The notes below the pieces were generated by a model. It was given only the letters and a program-made list of their open reading frames with translations, ran no database searches and was not told where the DNA came from. The position numbers were made by a program, and so were the translations under genes. DNA of 64,000 nt from Streptomyces albireticuli (GTDB lineage Bacteria > Actinomycetota > Actinomycetes > Streptomycetales > Streptomycetaceae), in assembly GCF_021228125.1 (NCBI RefSeq), contig NZ_JAJQQS010000002.1, forward strand, positions 930,001 to 994,000, read 5' to 3'. Positions 37,131 to 46,090 of this stretch are shown here, piece after piece. Each line of letters begins with the position of its first letter. The first letter of the stretch is position 1.

Positions 37131-38591
37131 ATGACCCTCAGCCGAAGAGACTTCGCGAAGCGATCCGCCGCCACCGGTGCCGGGGTGGCTCTGGCAGGCA
37201 GCGTCGGCGTCCTGGCCAGCGCCCCGGGCGCGCTGGCCACGGGGGACGGCGCGGCCGGCGCCGCCGGTGCCGAGGCGGAGTCGGCGCGGGCCGCGGCCGC
37301 GCTCGGGTACGGGCCGCTCGTCAAGGACCCGAAGGGGCTGCTCGCCCTGCCGCGTGGTTTCTCCTACCGGGTGATCACCCGGACGGGTGTCACCAAGCTG
37401 GAGTCGGGTGAGTACACACCGTCCAACCACGACGGCACCGCCACCTTCGAGGGCCCGCGCGGGGTGACCCTGCTCGTCAACAACCACGAGCTGGGCGGCG
37501 CCCGTACCAAGTGGCCGCACCCGGTCCCGCTCACCGAGGGGCTGGTCTACGACCCGGCCGCCGCGGGCGGCTGCACCGTCGTCGAGGTGTCCAAGCACGG
37601 CGACCACGTCGCGGAGTGGGTCGGGATCGCCGGCACGTCCACCAACTGCGCGGGCGGCAGCACCCCCTGGGGCACCTGGCTCACGGGCGAGGAGACCGAG
37701 GACAAGGCCGGCAAGAACGGCATGACCAAGGACCACGGCTATGTGTTCGAGGTCGATCCGCAGGACCGCCGCGCCAACCGCTCCCCCCGGCCGCTCAAGG
37801 CCCTCGGCCGGTACGCGCACGAGGCCGTCGTCGTCGACCCGGACCGCGGCCACGTCTATCTGACCGAGGACGCCTCCGGCCCCAACGGGCTCCTCTACCG
37901 CTGGACCCCGCCGGCCGGCTTCCGGCACGGCCGGGGCAGGCTCCGCACGCTCTCCGACACGGCGGGCGCGCTGCAGGCGTTCAAGTGCTTCGACTCCGGC
38001 GGCCGCTTCGTCGACGACCTCTCGCGCGCCACCGCCACCGGCACGGTCTACGGCGTGGACTGGGTGACCGTGCCCGACCGCGACGCCCGTACCACCTCGG
38101 TGCGCAAGCAGTTCAAGGACGGCGAGGTCACCCGCGCCCGGAAGCTGGAGGGCATGTGGTGGGGCGACGGCGGTGTGTACGTCGTCAGCTCCTTCGCGCG
38201 GGAGGAGAGCCCGGTCCGCCACGACGGGCAGGTGTGGTTCTACCACCCGAGGCGCCGCACCCTCACCCTGAAGGTCCTCCTCGGCGTCAACCGGAACCCC
38301 GAGCGGGACGGCGCCTTCGACGGCCCGGACAACATCACCGTCTCCCCTTACGGCGGCCTGGTCCTCGCCGAGGACGGCGAGGGCGTCCAGCACCTCTTCG
38401 GGGCGCTCGACGACGGCCGTACGTACCCCATCGCGCGCAACGAGCTGAACATCGGCACCCCGCAGAAGCCGGAGTACAGCGAGTTCACCGGGGTCACGTT
38501 CGCACCGGACGGACGGACGCTGTTCGCCAACATCCAGGACCCCGGGATCATGCTCGCGATCACCGGCCCGTGGCGCCGCCAGGGGCGCTGA
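37131..38591 (+). CDS. PhoX-like (DUF839) Tat-exported protein
   Basis: This 486-residue protein starts with a twin-arginine signal, S-R-R-D-F-A-K-R, then a hydrophobic stretch and ALA. The body matches the DUF839/PhoX beta-propeller group, with VNNHELGG, CAGGSTPWGTWLTGEE, YAHEAVVVDPDRGHVYLTED and GPDNITVSPYGGLVLAEDGEG. True PhoX enzymes are calcium-iron alkaline phosphatases. This branch is shorter, so phosphatase activity is likely but not proven. An upstream GTTCATCC at about 37030 resembles half a PHO-box unit. Confidence 0.82.
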   Translation: MTLSRRDFAKRSAATGAGVALAGSVGVLASAPGALATGDGAAGAAGAEAESARAAAALGYGPLVKDPKGLLALPRGFSYRVITRTGVTKLESGEYTPSNHDGTATFEGPRGVTLLVNNHELGGARTKWPHPVPLTEGLVYDPAAAGGCTVVEVSKHGDHVAEWVGIAGTSTNCAGGSTPWGTWLTGEETEDKAGKNGMTKDHGYVFEVDPQDRRANRSPRPLKALGRYAHEAVVVDPDRGHVYLTEDASGPNGLLYRWTPPAGFRHGRGRLRTLSDTAGALQAFKCFDSGGRFVDDLSRATATGTVYGVDWVTVPDRDARTTSVRKQFKDGEVTRARKLEGMWWGDGGVYVVSSFAREESPVRHDGQVWFYHPRRRTLTLKVLLGVNRNPERDGAFDGPDNITVSPYGGLVLAEDGEGVQHLFGALDDGRTYPIARNELNIGTPQKPEYSEFTGVTFAPDGRTLFANIQDPGIMLAITGPWRRQGR

Positions 38592-38649
38592 CCGGGGCCC
38601 CGGCACCCGTTCGGGGGAATCCTGGGCGGTCACCGGTGTTGAAGGGAAG

Positions 38650-39735
38650 GTGACCACGGCAGCCCTGCGCACCACCCGCTTCTCGGTCCTGGACCGCTCC
38701 CGCACCCGGCAGGGGCGGGACCCCGGGGAGGCGCTGCGCGACTCCGTGCGGTTCGCGCAACGGGCCGAGGCGCTCGGCTACCACCGGTTCTGGGTCTCGG
38801 AGCACCACAGCGTGCCCGGCGTGGCCGGCTCGGCCCCGACGGTGCTGGCCGCGGCGGTGGCCGCCGCCACGTCCCGGATCCGGGTCGGCACGGGCGGGGT
38901 GATGCTGCCCAACCACCGGACGCTGGTGGTCGCCGAGCAGTTCGGGGTGCTGGAGTCGCTGTTCCCGGGCCGGATCGACATGGGCCTGGGCCGCTCGGTG
39001 GGCTTCACCGACGGCATCCGGCGGGCGCTGGGCACGGAGAAGGAGGCGATGGGGGACTTCGGCGAGCAGCTCGCCGAGCTGGCCGCGTACTTCACGGACG
39101 GCCCCCGCGCCCATCCGCAGGTCCACGCCCGCCCGGCGGAGGGGCTGCGGGTGCCCGCGTTCGTCCTCGCCAACGAGGCGGGCGCGGAGCTCGCGGCCGG
39201 GGCCGGGGCGGCCCTGGTCATCGGCGGGCCGCACGGCGAGGAGCGGACGCTCGCCGCCGTCGCGCGCTACCGTGCGGCCTTCCGCCCCTCGGCGTGGTGG
39301 GACCGGCCGTACGTGGTGGTCGCGGGGAACGTCGCCGTCGCCGGGACCACCGGGGCCGCCCGCCGGCTGCTGGTGCCGGAGGCGTGGTCGCTCGCACACT
39401 CCCGCACGCACGGCGTCTTCCCGCCGCTGGCGCCCGCCGGGGAGATCGAGTCCCTGGCGATGACCGGGCGCGAGCGGAGCCTGTACGAGGAGGGGCTGCG
39501 CGGCCACATCCACGGCACGGAGGACGAGGTGGCCGCCGCGCTCGAAGGGCTGATCGAGCGCAGCGGCGCCGACGAGGTGCTGGTCACCACGTCCTCGTAC
39601 GACCGGGAGGGGCTGCTGGACTCCTACGCCCGGCTGGCCCGCCTGGCCGGGCTGCCCGGCCGGGCAACGGCCGGGCCGGTGTCCGGGTCAGAGGGCCTGC
39701 GCGGCGGGCTTGACCAGGTCGCGCACGGTGCGTGA
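38650..39735 (+). CDS. Luciferase-like flavin monooxygenase (MsnO8-type)
   Basis: This 361-residue barrel protein has the bacterial-luciferase/LLM features: SVLDRS at the start, YHRFWVSEHH, SRIRVGTGGVMLPNH and VVAEQFGVLESLFPGRIDMGLGR (split here between the last two glycines). It likely uses reduced FMN or F420, and the substrate is unknown. The start is the GTG at 38650 after GAAGGGAAG. The last 16 codons overlap the end of the convergent terD-like gene by 48 bp. Confidence 0.85.
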   Translation: MTTAALRTTRFSVLDRSRTRQGRDPGEALRDSVRFAQRAEALGYHRFWVSEHHSVPGVAGSAPTVLAAAVAAATSRIRVGTGGVMLPNHRTLVVAEQFGVLESLFPGRIDMGLGRSVGFTDGIRRALGTEKEAMGDFGEQLAELAAYFTDGPRAHPQVHARPAEGLRVPAFVLANEAGAELAAGAGAALVIGGPHGEERTLAAVARYRAAFRPSAWWDRPYVVVAGNVAVAGTTGAARRLLVPEAWSLAHSRTHGVFPPLAPAGEIESLAMTGRERSLYEEGLRGHIHGTEDEVAAALEGLIERSGADEVLVTTSSYDREGLLDSYARLARLAGLPGRATAGPVSGSEGLRGGLDQVAHGA

Positions 39736-40887
39736 CTTCACGAACTCGCCGAGGGCCGTCATCTCCCACTCGCCGGAGTACTGCCGGATGAACTTCGCCA
39801 TGAGGACGCCGGTCTTGGGCTCCGAGCCCGTGAGGTCGAACCGCACCAGCTCCTCGTTGGTCCGGGCGTCGAGCAGGCGGCAGTAGGACTTGGCGACCTG
39901 GTTGAACTTCTGGCCGTTGAAGGAGCTCACGGTGAAGACCAGGCCGGTGACCTCCGGCGGCAGGCCGTCCATGTGGACGGTGATCGTCTCGTCGTCGCCC
40001 GAGCCCTCGCCGGTCAGATTGTCGCCGGAGTGCTGGATGGCGCCGTTGAGGATCTGGAGCTTGCCGAAGTAGCAGGCGTCGATCATGTTGCGGTCGGGGC
40101 CGTAGGCGATGACGGAGGCGTCCAGGTCGATGGCGCGGCTGCCCCACGCGGGCTCCCAGCCCAGGCCCATCTTCACGGACTGCGTGAGCGGCTTGCCGCC
40201 CTTGACGAGGGAGACCGTCTGGTTCTTCTGGAGGCTGACCCGGCCCTTGTCGAGGTTGACCTTCCCGCTGCCGGGGGCCGCGACCGGAGGGGCCGGCGGG
40301 GCCGGGGGAGCGGCGGGCGCCGCGGGGGCGTGCACGGGCGCGGCGGGGGCGTGCGCGGGCGGGACGGGGGCGGCGGGCGCGGCGGCCGCCGCGGGCTCCT
40401 CCACGCTCACGCCGAAGTCGGTGGCGATGCCCGCCAGGCCGTTCGCGTAGCCCTGGCCGACGGCGCGGACCTTCCACGCGCCCGCCCGGCGGTAGACCTC
40501 CACGACGACCAGGGCCGTCTCCGTGCCCAGCCGGGGCGGGGTGAACGTGGCGAGGACGGAGCCGTCGTCCGCGCCGCGCACCGTGGCCGTCGGCTCGATG
40601 CCCGCGAACGTCGCGCCCGCCGCGTCCGGGCTGGCGGTCACCACGATCTTGTCGATGTCGGCCGGGACGGCGGCGGTGTCCACGGTGATGGAGTCGGGGG
40701 TGCCGCCGGACGCGGCCCGGTGCGTCACGCCCGGACCGGACGGCTGGTTGTAGAAGACGAAGTCGTCGTCGGAGCGCACCTTGCCGTCGGCGGTGAGCAG
40801 CAGGCCCGATACGTCGAGCCGCACGGGGGCGGTGACGTCCACCGTCACGCGCGCGACGGAGAGAGGGATGTTCGAGCCGGGTGTCAT
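39688..40887 (-). CDS. Tandem TerD-domain stress protein
   Basis: This 399-residue protein has two TerD domains (about residues 1-170 and 220-395), joined by a 50-residue proline-alanine linker. TerD domains bind calcium. The N-terminal unit has SDDDFVFYNQPS, and the C-terminal unit has DLDASVIAYGPDRNMID and GSGDDETITVHMDGLPPEV. Such proteins belong to tellurite and stress-response systems and affect Streptomyces differentiation. I chose the ATG that gives M-T-P-G-S-N-I-P-L-S, as in paralogues. An in-frame ATG at 40896 also exists. No ter partner genes lie nearby. Confidence 0.9.
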   Translation of the reverse strand: MTPGSNIPLSVARVTVDVTAPVRLDVSGLLLTADGKVRSDDDFVFYNQPSGPGVTHRAASGGTPDSITVDTAAVPADIDKIVVTASPDAAGATFAGIEPTATVRGADDGSVLATFTPPRLGTETALVVVEVYRRAGAWKVRAVGQGYANGLAGIATDFGVSVEEPAAAAAPAAPVPPAHAPAAPVHAPAAPAAPPAPPAPPVAAPGSGKVNLDKGRVSLQKNQTVSLVKGGKPLTQSVKMGLGWEPAWGSRAIDLDASVIAYGPDRNMIDACYFGKLQILNGAIQHSGDNLTGEGSGDDETITVHMDGLPPEVTGLVFTVSSFNGQKFNQVAKSYCRLLDARTNEELVRFDLTGSEPKTGVLMAKFIRQYSGEWEMTALGEFVKSRTVRDLVKPAAQAL

Positions 40888-40990
40888 AGCGGTCATGCCA
40901 CGGGTAACGAGCGGCCGGTCTTTGCGGTTCCATTACCGAAGCCCGGATTCCGGCCCGGACCCTGCCGGGTTCCCGCCGCCTTCCGCCCGG

Positions 40991-41023
40991 ATTCCCGGCG
41001 GATTCTCGGCGGGTTCCCGGCGG
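40991..41023. repeat. 11-bp tandem repeat upstream of the TerD gene
   Basis: Three helical-turn-length units read ATTCCCGGCGG, ATTCTCGGCGG and GTTCCCGGCGG, with a degenerate fourth following. They lie about 105 bp upstream of the TerD start and could be stacked regulator sites. Confidence 0.65.
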
Positions 41024-41076
41024 GTTTCCGCCGTCCCGGCCCGGCCGGTGGCGGCCGTACGGGCCCTCGTCGCGGC

Positions 41077-41946
41077 TCAGCCCGGCCGCCGCCAGCGCGG
41101 GGGCTCGTCGCCGCAGAACTCCCCGCCCAGGAGACCGCTCACCGGAGGTCGTCCCGGAGACCCGCCGTCCGCGGCGCCCGCCCGGGCCGCCCCGGCCTCC
41201 CGCGCCGCGACTTCTCGCGCCGCCGCGAGGACGGCGGGGGCGTACACCTCGGAGTCGTCCCGCGGCGCGTAGCCGAGCGCGCGGGCCGTGGACAGGTCCC
41301 ACACCAGCCTGGTGTTGGCGGAGCTGCCGTAGGCGACGGTGTGGCCGACGTCCTCGGCGGTGAGCGCCGCGTGCACCAGCCGCGCGCAGTCGTCCGGGCT
41401 CAGCCACAGGGACAGCATGCGGACGGACAGGGGCTCGGGGCGGCAGGCGCCGATGCGCAAGGAGACCGTCTCGATGCCGTACCGGTCCCGGTAGAGGGAC
41501 GCGAGGTCCTCGCCGAAGCACTTGGAGAGCCCGTACAGGGTGTCCGGGCGGTGCGGTGTGCCGGCGGCCAGGGGCGGCTCCCCGGCGGCGGGCAGCGGGG
41601 TGAAGCCGACGGCGTGGTTGCTGGAGGCCTGGACCACGCGCCGTACGCCCGCCTCCCGCACGGCCTCGTAGAGGCGGTACGTGCCCTCGACGTTGGCCCG
41701 CAGGATGTCCTCGAAGGGTGCCTCCAGGGGGATCCCCGCGAGGTGCACCACCGCGTCGACGCCCCGCAGGGCCGCGCGCAGCGCCGAGCCGTCGGCGAGC
41801 TCGGCGGTGACGGCCTCGGGCGCGCCCTCGACCGGCCGCGCGTCGAACAGCCGCAGGTGGTGGCCGTAGTCGGGGAGGCGGGTGCGCAGCATGGTGCCGA
41901 TGCGGCCGGCGGCGCCGGTGAGGAGGACTGTGCGGGGTGGGGACAT
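41077..41946 (-). CDS. NAD-dependent uronate dehydrogenase-like SDR protein
   Basis: This 289-residue extended short-chain dehydrogenase has the cofactor motif TGAAGRIG, the serine-rich ASSNHAVGF and the catalytic YGLSKCFGE (Tyr-x3-Lys). The last two blocks are like those of uronate dehydrogenases, which oxidise glucuronate or galacturonate. The ATG at 41946 begins M-S-P-P-R-T-V-L-L-T-G. A low-complexity C-terminal tail of about 45 residues (A-A-R-E-A-G-A-A-R-A) is not family-typical. No uronate catabolic genes are next to it. Confidence 0.78.
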   Translation of the reverse strand: MSPPRTVLLTGAAGRIGTMLRTRLPDYGHHLRLFDARPVEGAPEAVTAELADGSALRAALRGVDAVVHLAGIPLEAPFEDILRANVEGTYRLYEAVREAGVRRVVQASSNHAVGFTPLPAAGEPPLAAGTPHRPDTLYGLSKCFGEDLASLYRDRYGIETVSLRIGACRPEPLSVRMLSLWLSPDDCARLVHAALTAEDVGHTVAYGSSANTRLVWDLSTARALGYAPRDDSEVYAPAVLAAAREVAAREAGAARAGAADGGSPGRPPVSGLLGGEFCGDEPPRWRRPG

Positions 41947-42008
41947 GGTGCGACGGTAGGGAGGGGTGGTGTGCGGGTCAATGACGCGGGGGTGGGCGGC
42001 GGTGGGGG

Positions 42009-42167
42009 TGCCGCTGCGCGGGGCCTCTTTCCCCACCCCGCCCCTTCCCGAATGTCCTCAATCGCCGGACGGGCTGAAAATCAGCCCGTCCGGCGATTGA
42101 GGACCGGGGTCCGGGGCGGAGCCCCGGTTCGGGAAGGGGCGGGGGGGGGAGGCCCCGCGCAGCGGCA
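42009..42167. repeat. Dispersed palindrome family A, copy 3 (near complete)
   Basis: The outer arms, TGCCGCTGCGCGGGGCC and its complement, are a perfect 17-bp pair (42009-42025 with 42151-42167). The core stem is a perfect 24 bp (42054-42077 with 42081-42104). It sits between the amidohydrolase stop and the epimerase start. Confidence 0.92.
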
Positions 42168-42170
42168 TAG

Positions 42171-43271
42171 CTACCGCACCACCCGCCCCCGCAGCACCAC
42201 CCGCCGCGGCGCCCCCAGCACCCGTACATCCGCCCGGGGATCCGACTCGTAGACCACCAGGTCCGCCGGAGCGCCCTCCTCCAGGCCCGGGCGGCCCAGC
42301 CACGCGCGGGCGTCCCAGGCCGTCGCCGCGAGGGCGGCCGTGGCCGGGATGCCGGCCTTCACCAGCTCGGCGACCTCCTGCGCGACCAGGCCGTGGGCCA
42401 GCGAGCCGCCCGCGTCCGTGCCGACGAAGACGGGGATGCCCGCGTCGTAGGCGGCGCGCACCGTCTCGTAGCGCCGCGCGTGCAGGCGGCGCATGTGGTC
42501 CGCCCAGCGGGGGAACTTCCGCTCGCCGCCCTCCGCGAGCCCGGGGAACGTCGCGATGTTGACCAGCGTCGGCACGATCGCCACGCCCCGCTCGGCGAAC
42601 AGCGGGATCGTCTCCTCCGTCAGCCCCGTCGCGTGCTCGACGCAGTCGATGCCCGCCTCCACCAGCGGCGCGAGGGACTCCTCGGCGAAGCAGTGCGCGG
42701 TGACCCGCGCGCCCAGCCGGTGCGCCTCGGCGATGGCGGCCTCGACCTCGCCGCGCGGCCAGCAGGACGACAGATCGCCGGTCTCGCGGTCTATCCAGTC
42801 GCCGACGAGCTTGACCCAGCCGTCCCCGCGCCGCGCCTCGCGCGCGACGTACGCGACCAGGTCCTCGGGCTCGATCTCGTGCGCGTAGTTGCGGATGTAG
42901 CGGCGGGTACGGGCGATGTGACGGCCCGCCCGGATGATCCGGGGGAGGTCCTCGCGGTCGTCGATCCACCGGGTGTCCGAGGGCGAGCCCGCGTCGCGCA
43001 TCAGCAGGGTGCCGGCGTCCCGGTCGGTCAACGCCTGCTTCTCGCTGGTCGATTCGTCGACGGGGCCGTGCGCGTCCAGGCCCACGTGGCAGTGCGCGTC
43101 CACCAGACCGGGCAGTGCCCAGCCCTCGATGGTGGTGACCTCCCGGGCCCCGGCCGGCCGCTCGAACGTGATCCTGCCGTCGACGGCCCACAGCTCGTCG
43201 CGCACCCCGCCCTCGGGGTCCGCGCCGACGAGCACCCGCCCCTTGATGTGCAGCACACCACTGTCGCTCAT
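42171..43271 (-). CDS. Metal-dependent amidohydrolase
   Basis: This 366-residue enzyme of the urease/imidazolonepropionase-like amidohydrolase group has its metal and catalytic residues in place: DAHCHVG (HxH), GWVKLVGDW (bridging lysine), TAHC, VEHATGL and VGTDAGGS (aspartate). A small beta-sandwich formed by both termini surrounds the barrel. The substrate is probably a cyclic amide or an N-acyl compound. The ATG at 43271 starts M-S-D-S-G. It diverges from ectA across a 427-bp region. Confidence 0.85.
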   Translation of the reverse strand: MSDSGVLHIKGRVLVGADPEGGVRDELWAVDGRITFERPAGAREVTTIEGWALPGLVDAHCHVGLDAHGPVDESTSEKQALTDRDAGTLLMRDAGSPSDTRWIDDREDLPRIIRAGRHIARTRRYIRNYAHEIEPEDLVAYVAREARRGDGWVKLVGDWIDRETGDLSSCWPRGEVEAAIAEAHRLGARVTAHCFAEESLAPLVEAGIDCVEHATGLTEETIPLFAERGVAIVPTLVNIATFPGLAEGGERKFPRWADHMRRLHARRYETVRAAYDAGIPVFVGTDAGGSLAHGLVAQEVAELVKAGIPATAALAATAWDARAWLGRPGLEEGAPADLVVYESDPRADVRVLGAPRRVVLRGRVVR

Positions 43272-43698
43272 GACGGCACTGTACGCACAGGGGCGTCCGC
43301 GCCCCAGGGGGGACCGCGGGTGCGCCGCCATGGGGCCGGGGGGCCGGTGCGGGGTCGGCGAGGAGCCCGGGGGCGGTTCGCGGAATATTCCTCCGCGCGG
43401 CCCGGGAGATAATCCGGGAATTCTTCCGGGATTAGCGTGAATACAGCTTCCCGGAATTCTCCTGCCCCCGCGATCCGACCTTAAACGCGGTGATTTTGTT
43501 GCCTCGCCGACGGAGGTGTTCGGCCTGTGACGCACTCCACAGCAGCGCCCGGTTCGCCCGATAAAATGCGGACAAATGCCACCATTCTCCGGGGATCTCG
43601 CGCGCCCACGTATCCCCGCGCGATAACACATGGACCGTTATCCGGGAAAGACCGGACCCGCATGCAATTTTCGATCCGGCTCGGTAAATTCACTCCGC
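43272..43698. other. Control region between the amidohydrolase and ectA
   Basis: This 427-bp region is AT-richer than its surroundings and has no convincing gene. It contains a near-palindrome around TAATCCGGGAATTC (43411-43435), a TTCCCGGAA palindrome (43448-43456) and TTATCCGGGAA (43638-43648), all sharing CCGGGAA. TAAATT at 43685-43690 is a -10 for leaderless ectA. GlnR is reported to repress ect genes in S. coelicolor, and whether these motifs are its sites is unknown. Confidence 0.5.
43685..43690 (+). promoter_or_regulatory. ectA: Candidate -10 box of ectA
   Basis: TAAATT ends 8 bp before the ATG at 43699 and there is no ribosome-binding site, so the transcript is probably leaderless. 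Confidence 0.5.
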
Positions 43699-44265
43699 AT
43701 GACCGCCGCACAAGCAGACCTTGCACGTGCCCACAATGAATTCCTCGAAATGCCGGAGGGGCTGACGCTGGACAGCCCGCGCGTCGAGGACGGAGCAGCG
43801 ATCTGGCGCATGGCCCGCGACTCCGGGGCGCTGGACCTCAACTCCTCGTACAGCTACCTCCTGTGGTGCCGCGACTTCGCCGCCACCTCCGCCGTGGCCC
43901 GGCGCGCCGACGGCCGCCCGGCGGGCTTCGTCACCGGCTACCTGCGGCCCGAGCGCCCCGGCACCCTCGTCGTCTGGCAGGTGGCCGTCGACCACGGCCA
44001 CCGCGGCCGGGGCCTGGCCGCCGCCCTCCTGGACGGGCTCGTCGCCCGCGTCGCCCGGGAGCGGGACGTCCACGCCGTCGAGACGACCGTCACCCCCGAC
44101 AACACCGCCTCGAACCGCCTGTTCGCCTCCTTCGCCGCGCGCCACGGAGCCCGCGTCGACCGCGAAGTGCTCTTCGACGACGGCCTGTTCCCCGGCGGCG
44201 GCCACGCGCCCGAGGTGCTCCACCGCATCGGGCCGCTCGGCGGCACGGCCCCGCTCGGCCGCTGA
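43699..44265 (+). CDS. ectA: Diaminobutyrate acetyltransferase EctA
   Basis: This GNAT enzyme acetylates L-2,4-diaminobutyrate, the second step to ectoine. The 188-residue protein has SPRVEDGAAIWRMARDSGALDLNSSYSYLL (split here by the alanines), the acetyl-CoA loop HGHRGRGLA and TVTPDNTASNRLF. The ATG at 43699 gives M-T-A-A-Q-A-D, and a GTG or ATG further upstream would read through promoter DNA. It is the first gene of ectABCD. Confidence 0.94.
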   Translation: MTAAQADLARAHNEFLEMPEGLTLDSPRVEDGAAIWRMARDSGALDLNSSYSYLLWCRDFAATSAVARRADGRPAGFVTGYLRPERPGTLVVWQVAVDHGHRGRGLAAALLDGLVARVARERDVHAVETTVTPDNTASNRLFASFAARHGARVDREVLFDDGLFPGGGHAPEVLHRIGPLGGTAPLGR

Positions 44266-44353
44266 GTCCGCCCGGCCGTCGAGCCCGCCCGGCCCCCGCC
44301 CGGCCGCCGGGCCCGCCGCACCCCCGCCACCCCCGCACCCACTGGAGTCCGCC

Positions 44354-45622
44354 GTGACCATCACCCCGCCCGCCCTGAGCGTCTTCGAAGCCCTGGAGTC
44401 GGAGGTCCGCAGCTACTGCCGCAGCTGGCCCGCAGTCTTCGACCGCGCACAGGGCAGCCGGATGTACGACGAGGACGGCCACACCTACCTCGACTTCTTC
44501 TCCGGCGCCGGAGCGCTCAACTACGGGCACAACAACCCCGTGCTCAAACGCGCCCTGCTCGACTACCTCGAACGCGACGGCGTCACCCACGGCCTCGACA
44601 TGGGCACCACCGCCAAGCGCGCGTTCCTGGAGTCCTTCCAGGACATCGTGCTGCGCCCGCGCGACCTGCCGTACAAGGTGATGTTCCCCGGCCCGACGGG
44701 CACCAACGCCGTGGAGGCCGCGCTCAAGCTGGCCCGCAAGGTCAAGGGCCGCGAGTCCATCGTCTCCTTCACCAACGCCTTCCACGGCATGTCGCTGGGG
44801 TCGCTCGCCGTCACCGGCAACGCCTTCAAGCGGGCCGGCGCGGGCATCCCGCTGGTGCACGGCACCCCGATGCCCTTCGACAACTACCTCGACGGCCGGG
44901 TACCGGACTTCCTGTGGTTCGAGCGGCTGCTGGAGGACCAGGGCTCGGGCCTGAACCGGCCCGCCGCCGTCATCGTCGAGACCGTCCAGGGCGAAGGCGG
45001 CGTCAACGTCGCCCGCGCGGACTGGCTGCGCGCCCTCGCCGACCTGTGCGCGCGCCGCGACATGCTGCTGATCGTCGACGACATCCAGATGGGCTGCGGC
45101 CGCACCGGCGCCTTCTTCTCCTTCGAGGAGGCGGGCATCACCCCGGACATCGTCACCCTGTCCAAGTCCATCGGCGGCTACGGGATGCCGATGTCGCTCA
45201 CCCTCTTCAAGCCGGAGCTCGACATCTGGGAGCCCGGCGAGCACAACGGCACCTTCCGCGGCAACAACCCCTCCTTCGTCACCGCCGCGGCCGCCCTGAA
45301 CGCCTACTGGGCGGACGGCCAGATGGAGAAGCAGACCCTCGCCCGGGGCGAGCAGGTCGCGCGGGCGCTCGACGCCCTGTGCGCCGAACACCCCGGAACC
45401 GGCGCGGAGTACCGGGGCCGCGGCCTCGTCTGGGGCCTCACGTTCACCGACCGTGCCCGGGCCGCCGCCGTCGCCGCGCGCGCCTTCGAGCTCGGACTGC
45501 TCATCGAGACCTCCGGCCCCGCGAGCGAGGTCGTCAAGCTGCTCCCCGCCCTGACCATCTCCCCCGAGGAGCTGGACGAGGGGCTGCGGATCCTCGCCCG
45601 CGCGGTCCGCGAGACCGCCTGA
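44354..45622 (+). CDS. ectB: Diaminobutyrate-2-oxoglutarate transaminase EctB
   Basis: This PLP class III aminotransferase makes diaminobutyrate from aspartate semialdehyde and glutamate. At 422 residues it has the typical length. FSGAGALNYGHNNP, SFTNAFHGMSLGSL, VDDIQMGCGRTG and the PLP lysine K271 in LSKSIGGYG are present. It starts at GTG 88 bp after ectA, with no good hairpin between them. Confidence 0.96.
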   Translation: MTITPPALSVFEALESEVRSYCRSWPAVFDRAQGSRMYDEDGHTYLDFFSGAGALNYGHNNPVLKRALLDYLERDGVTHGLDMGTTAKRAFLESFQDIVLRPRDLPYKVMFPGPTGTNAVEAALKLARKVKGRESIVSFTNAFHGMSLGSLAVTGNAFKRAGAGIPLVHGTPMPFDNYLDGRVPDFLWFERLLEDQGSGLNRPAAVIVETVQGEGGVNVARADWLRALADLCARRDMLLIVDDIQMGCGRTGAFFSFEEAGITPDIVTLSKSIGGYGMPMSLTLFKPELDIWEPGEHNGTFRGNNPSFVTAAAALNAYWADGQMEKQTLARGEQVARALDALCAEHPGTGAEYRGRGLVWGLTFTDRARAAAVAARAFELGLLIETSGPASEVVKLLPALTISPEELDEGLRILARAVRETA

Positions 45623-45688
45623 CCGCCCCGCCTTTACCCGTACCCGTACCCGTAACGACAGCGAACCCCCGTACAGAAGGGCACCACC

Positions 45689-46087
45689 GTGATCGTCCGT
45701 TCGTTCAAGGACATCGAGGGCACCGACCGGCACGTCAAGGCCCGGTCCGGCACCTGGGAGAGCAAGCGCATCGTGCTCGCCAAGGAGCGCGTCGGCTTCT
45801 CCCTGCACGAGACCGTGCTGTACGCGGGCACGGAGACGTCGATGTGGTACGCCAACCACATCGAGGCCGTGCTGTGCGTCGAGGGGGAGGCCGAGCTCAC
45901 CGACGACGAGACCGGCGAGAAGCACTGGATCGAGCCCGGCACCATGTACCTGCTGGACGGCCATGAGCGCCACACCCTGCGGCCGAAGACCGACTTCCGC
46001 TGCGTGTGCGTCTTCAACCCGCCCGTCACCGGCCGCGAGGACCACGACGAGAACGGCGTCTACCCCCTGCTGACGGAGGAGGGCTGA
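45689..46087 (+). CDS. ectC: L-ectoine synthase EctC
   Basis: This 132-residue cupin closes the ring of N-acetyl-diaminobutyrate to ectoine. It has the family N-terminus [16 protein letters not shown], the metal-binding [17 protein letters not shown] and the C-terminal [11 protein letters not shown]. The GTG follows AGAAGGG. A short CCCGTA repeat lies in the 66-bp spacer after ectB. The ectD start is 3 bp after its stop. Confidence 0.96.
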   Translation: MIVRSFKDIEGTDRHVKARSGTWESKRIVLAKERVGFSLHETVLYAGTETSMWYANHIEAVLCVEGEAELTDDETGEKHWIEPGTMYLLDGHERHTLRPKTDFRCVCVFNPPVTGREDHDENGVYPLLTEEG

Positions 46088-46090
46088 GCG

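Noticed and set aside
39688..39735. 48-bp convergent overlap as a frameshift in the luciferase-like gene
   Set aside because: Both genes end normally, and the overlap lies in the variable C-terminus of the monooxygenase.
44090..46045. 651-codon frame opposite ectA-ectC
   Set aside because: It spans three clear ectoine genes on the plus strand and has no recognisable domain.
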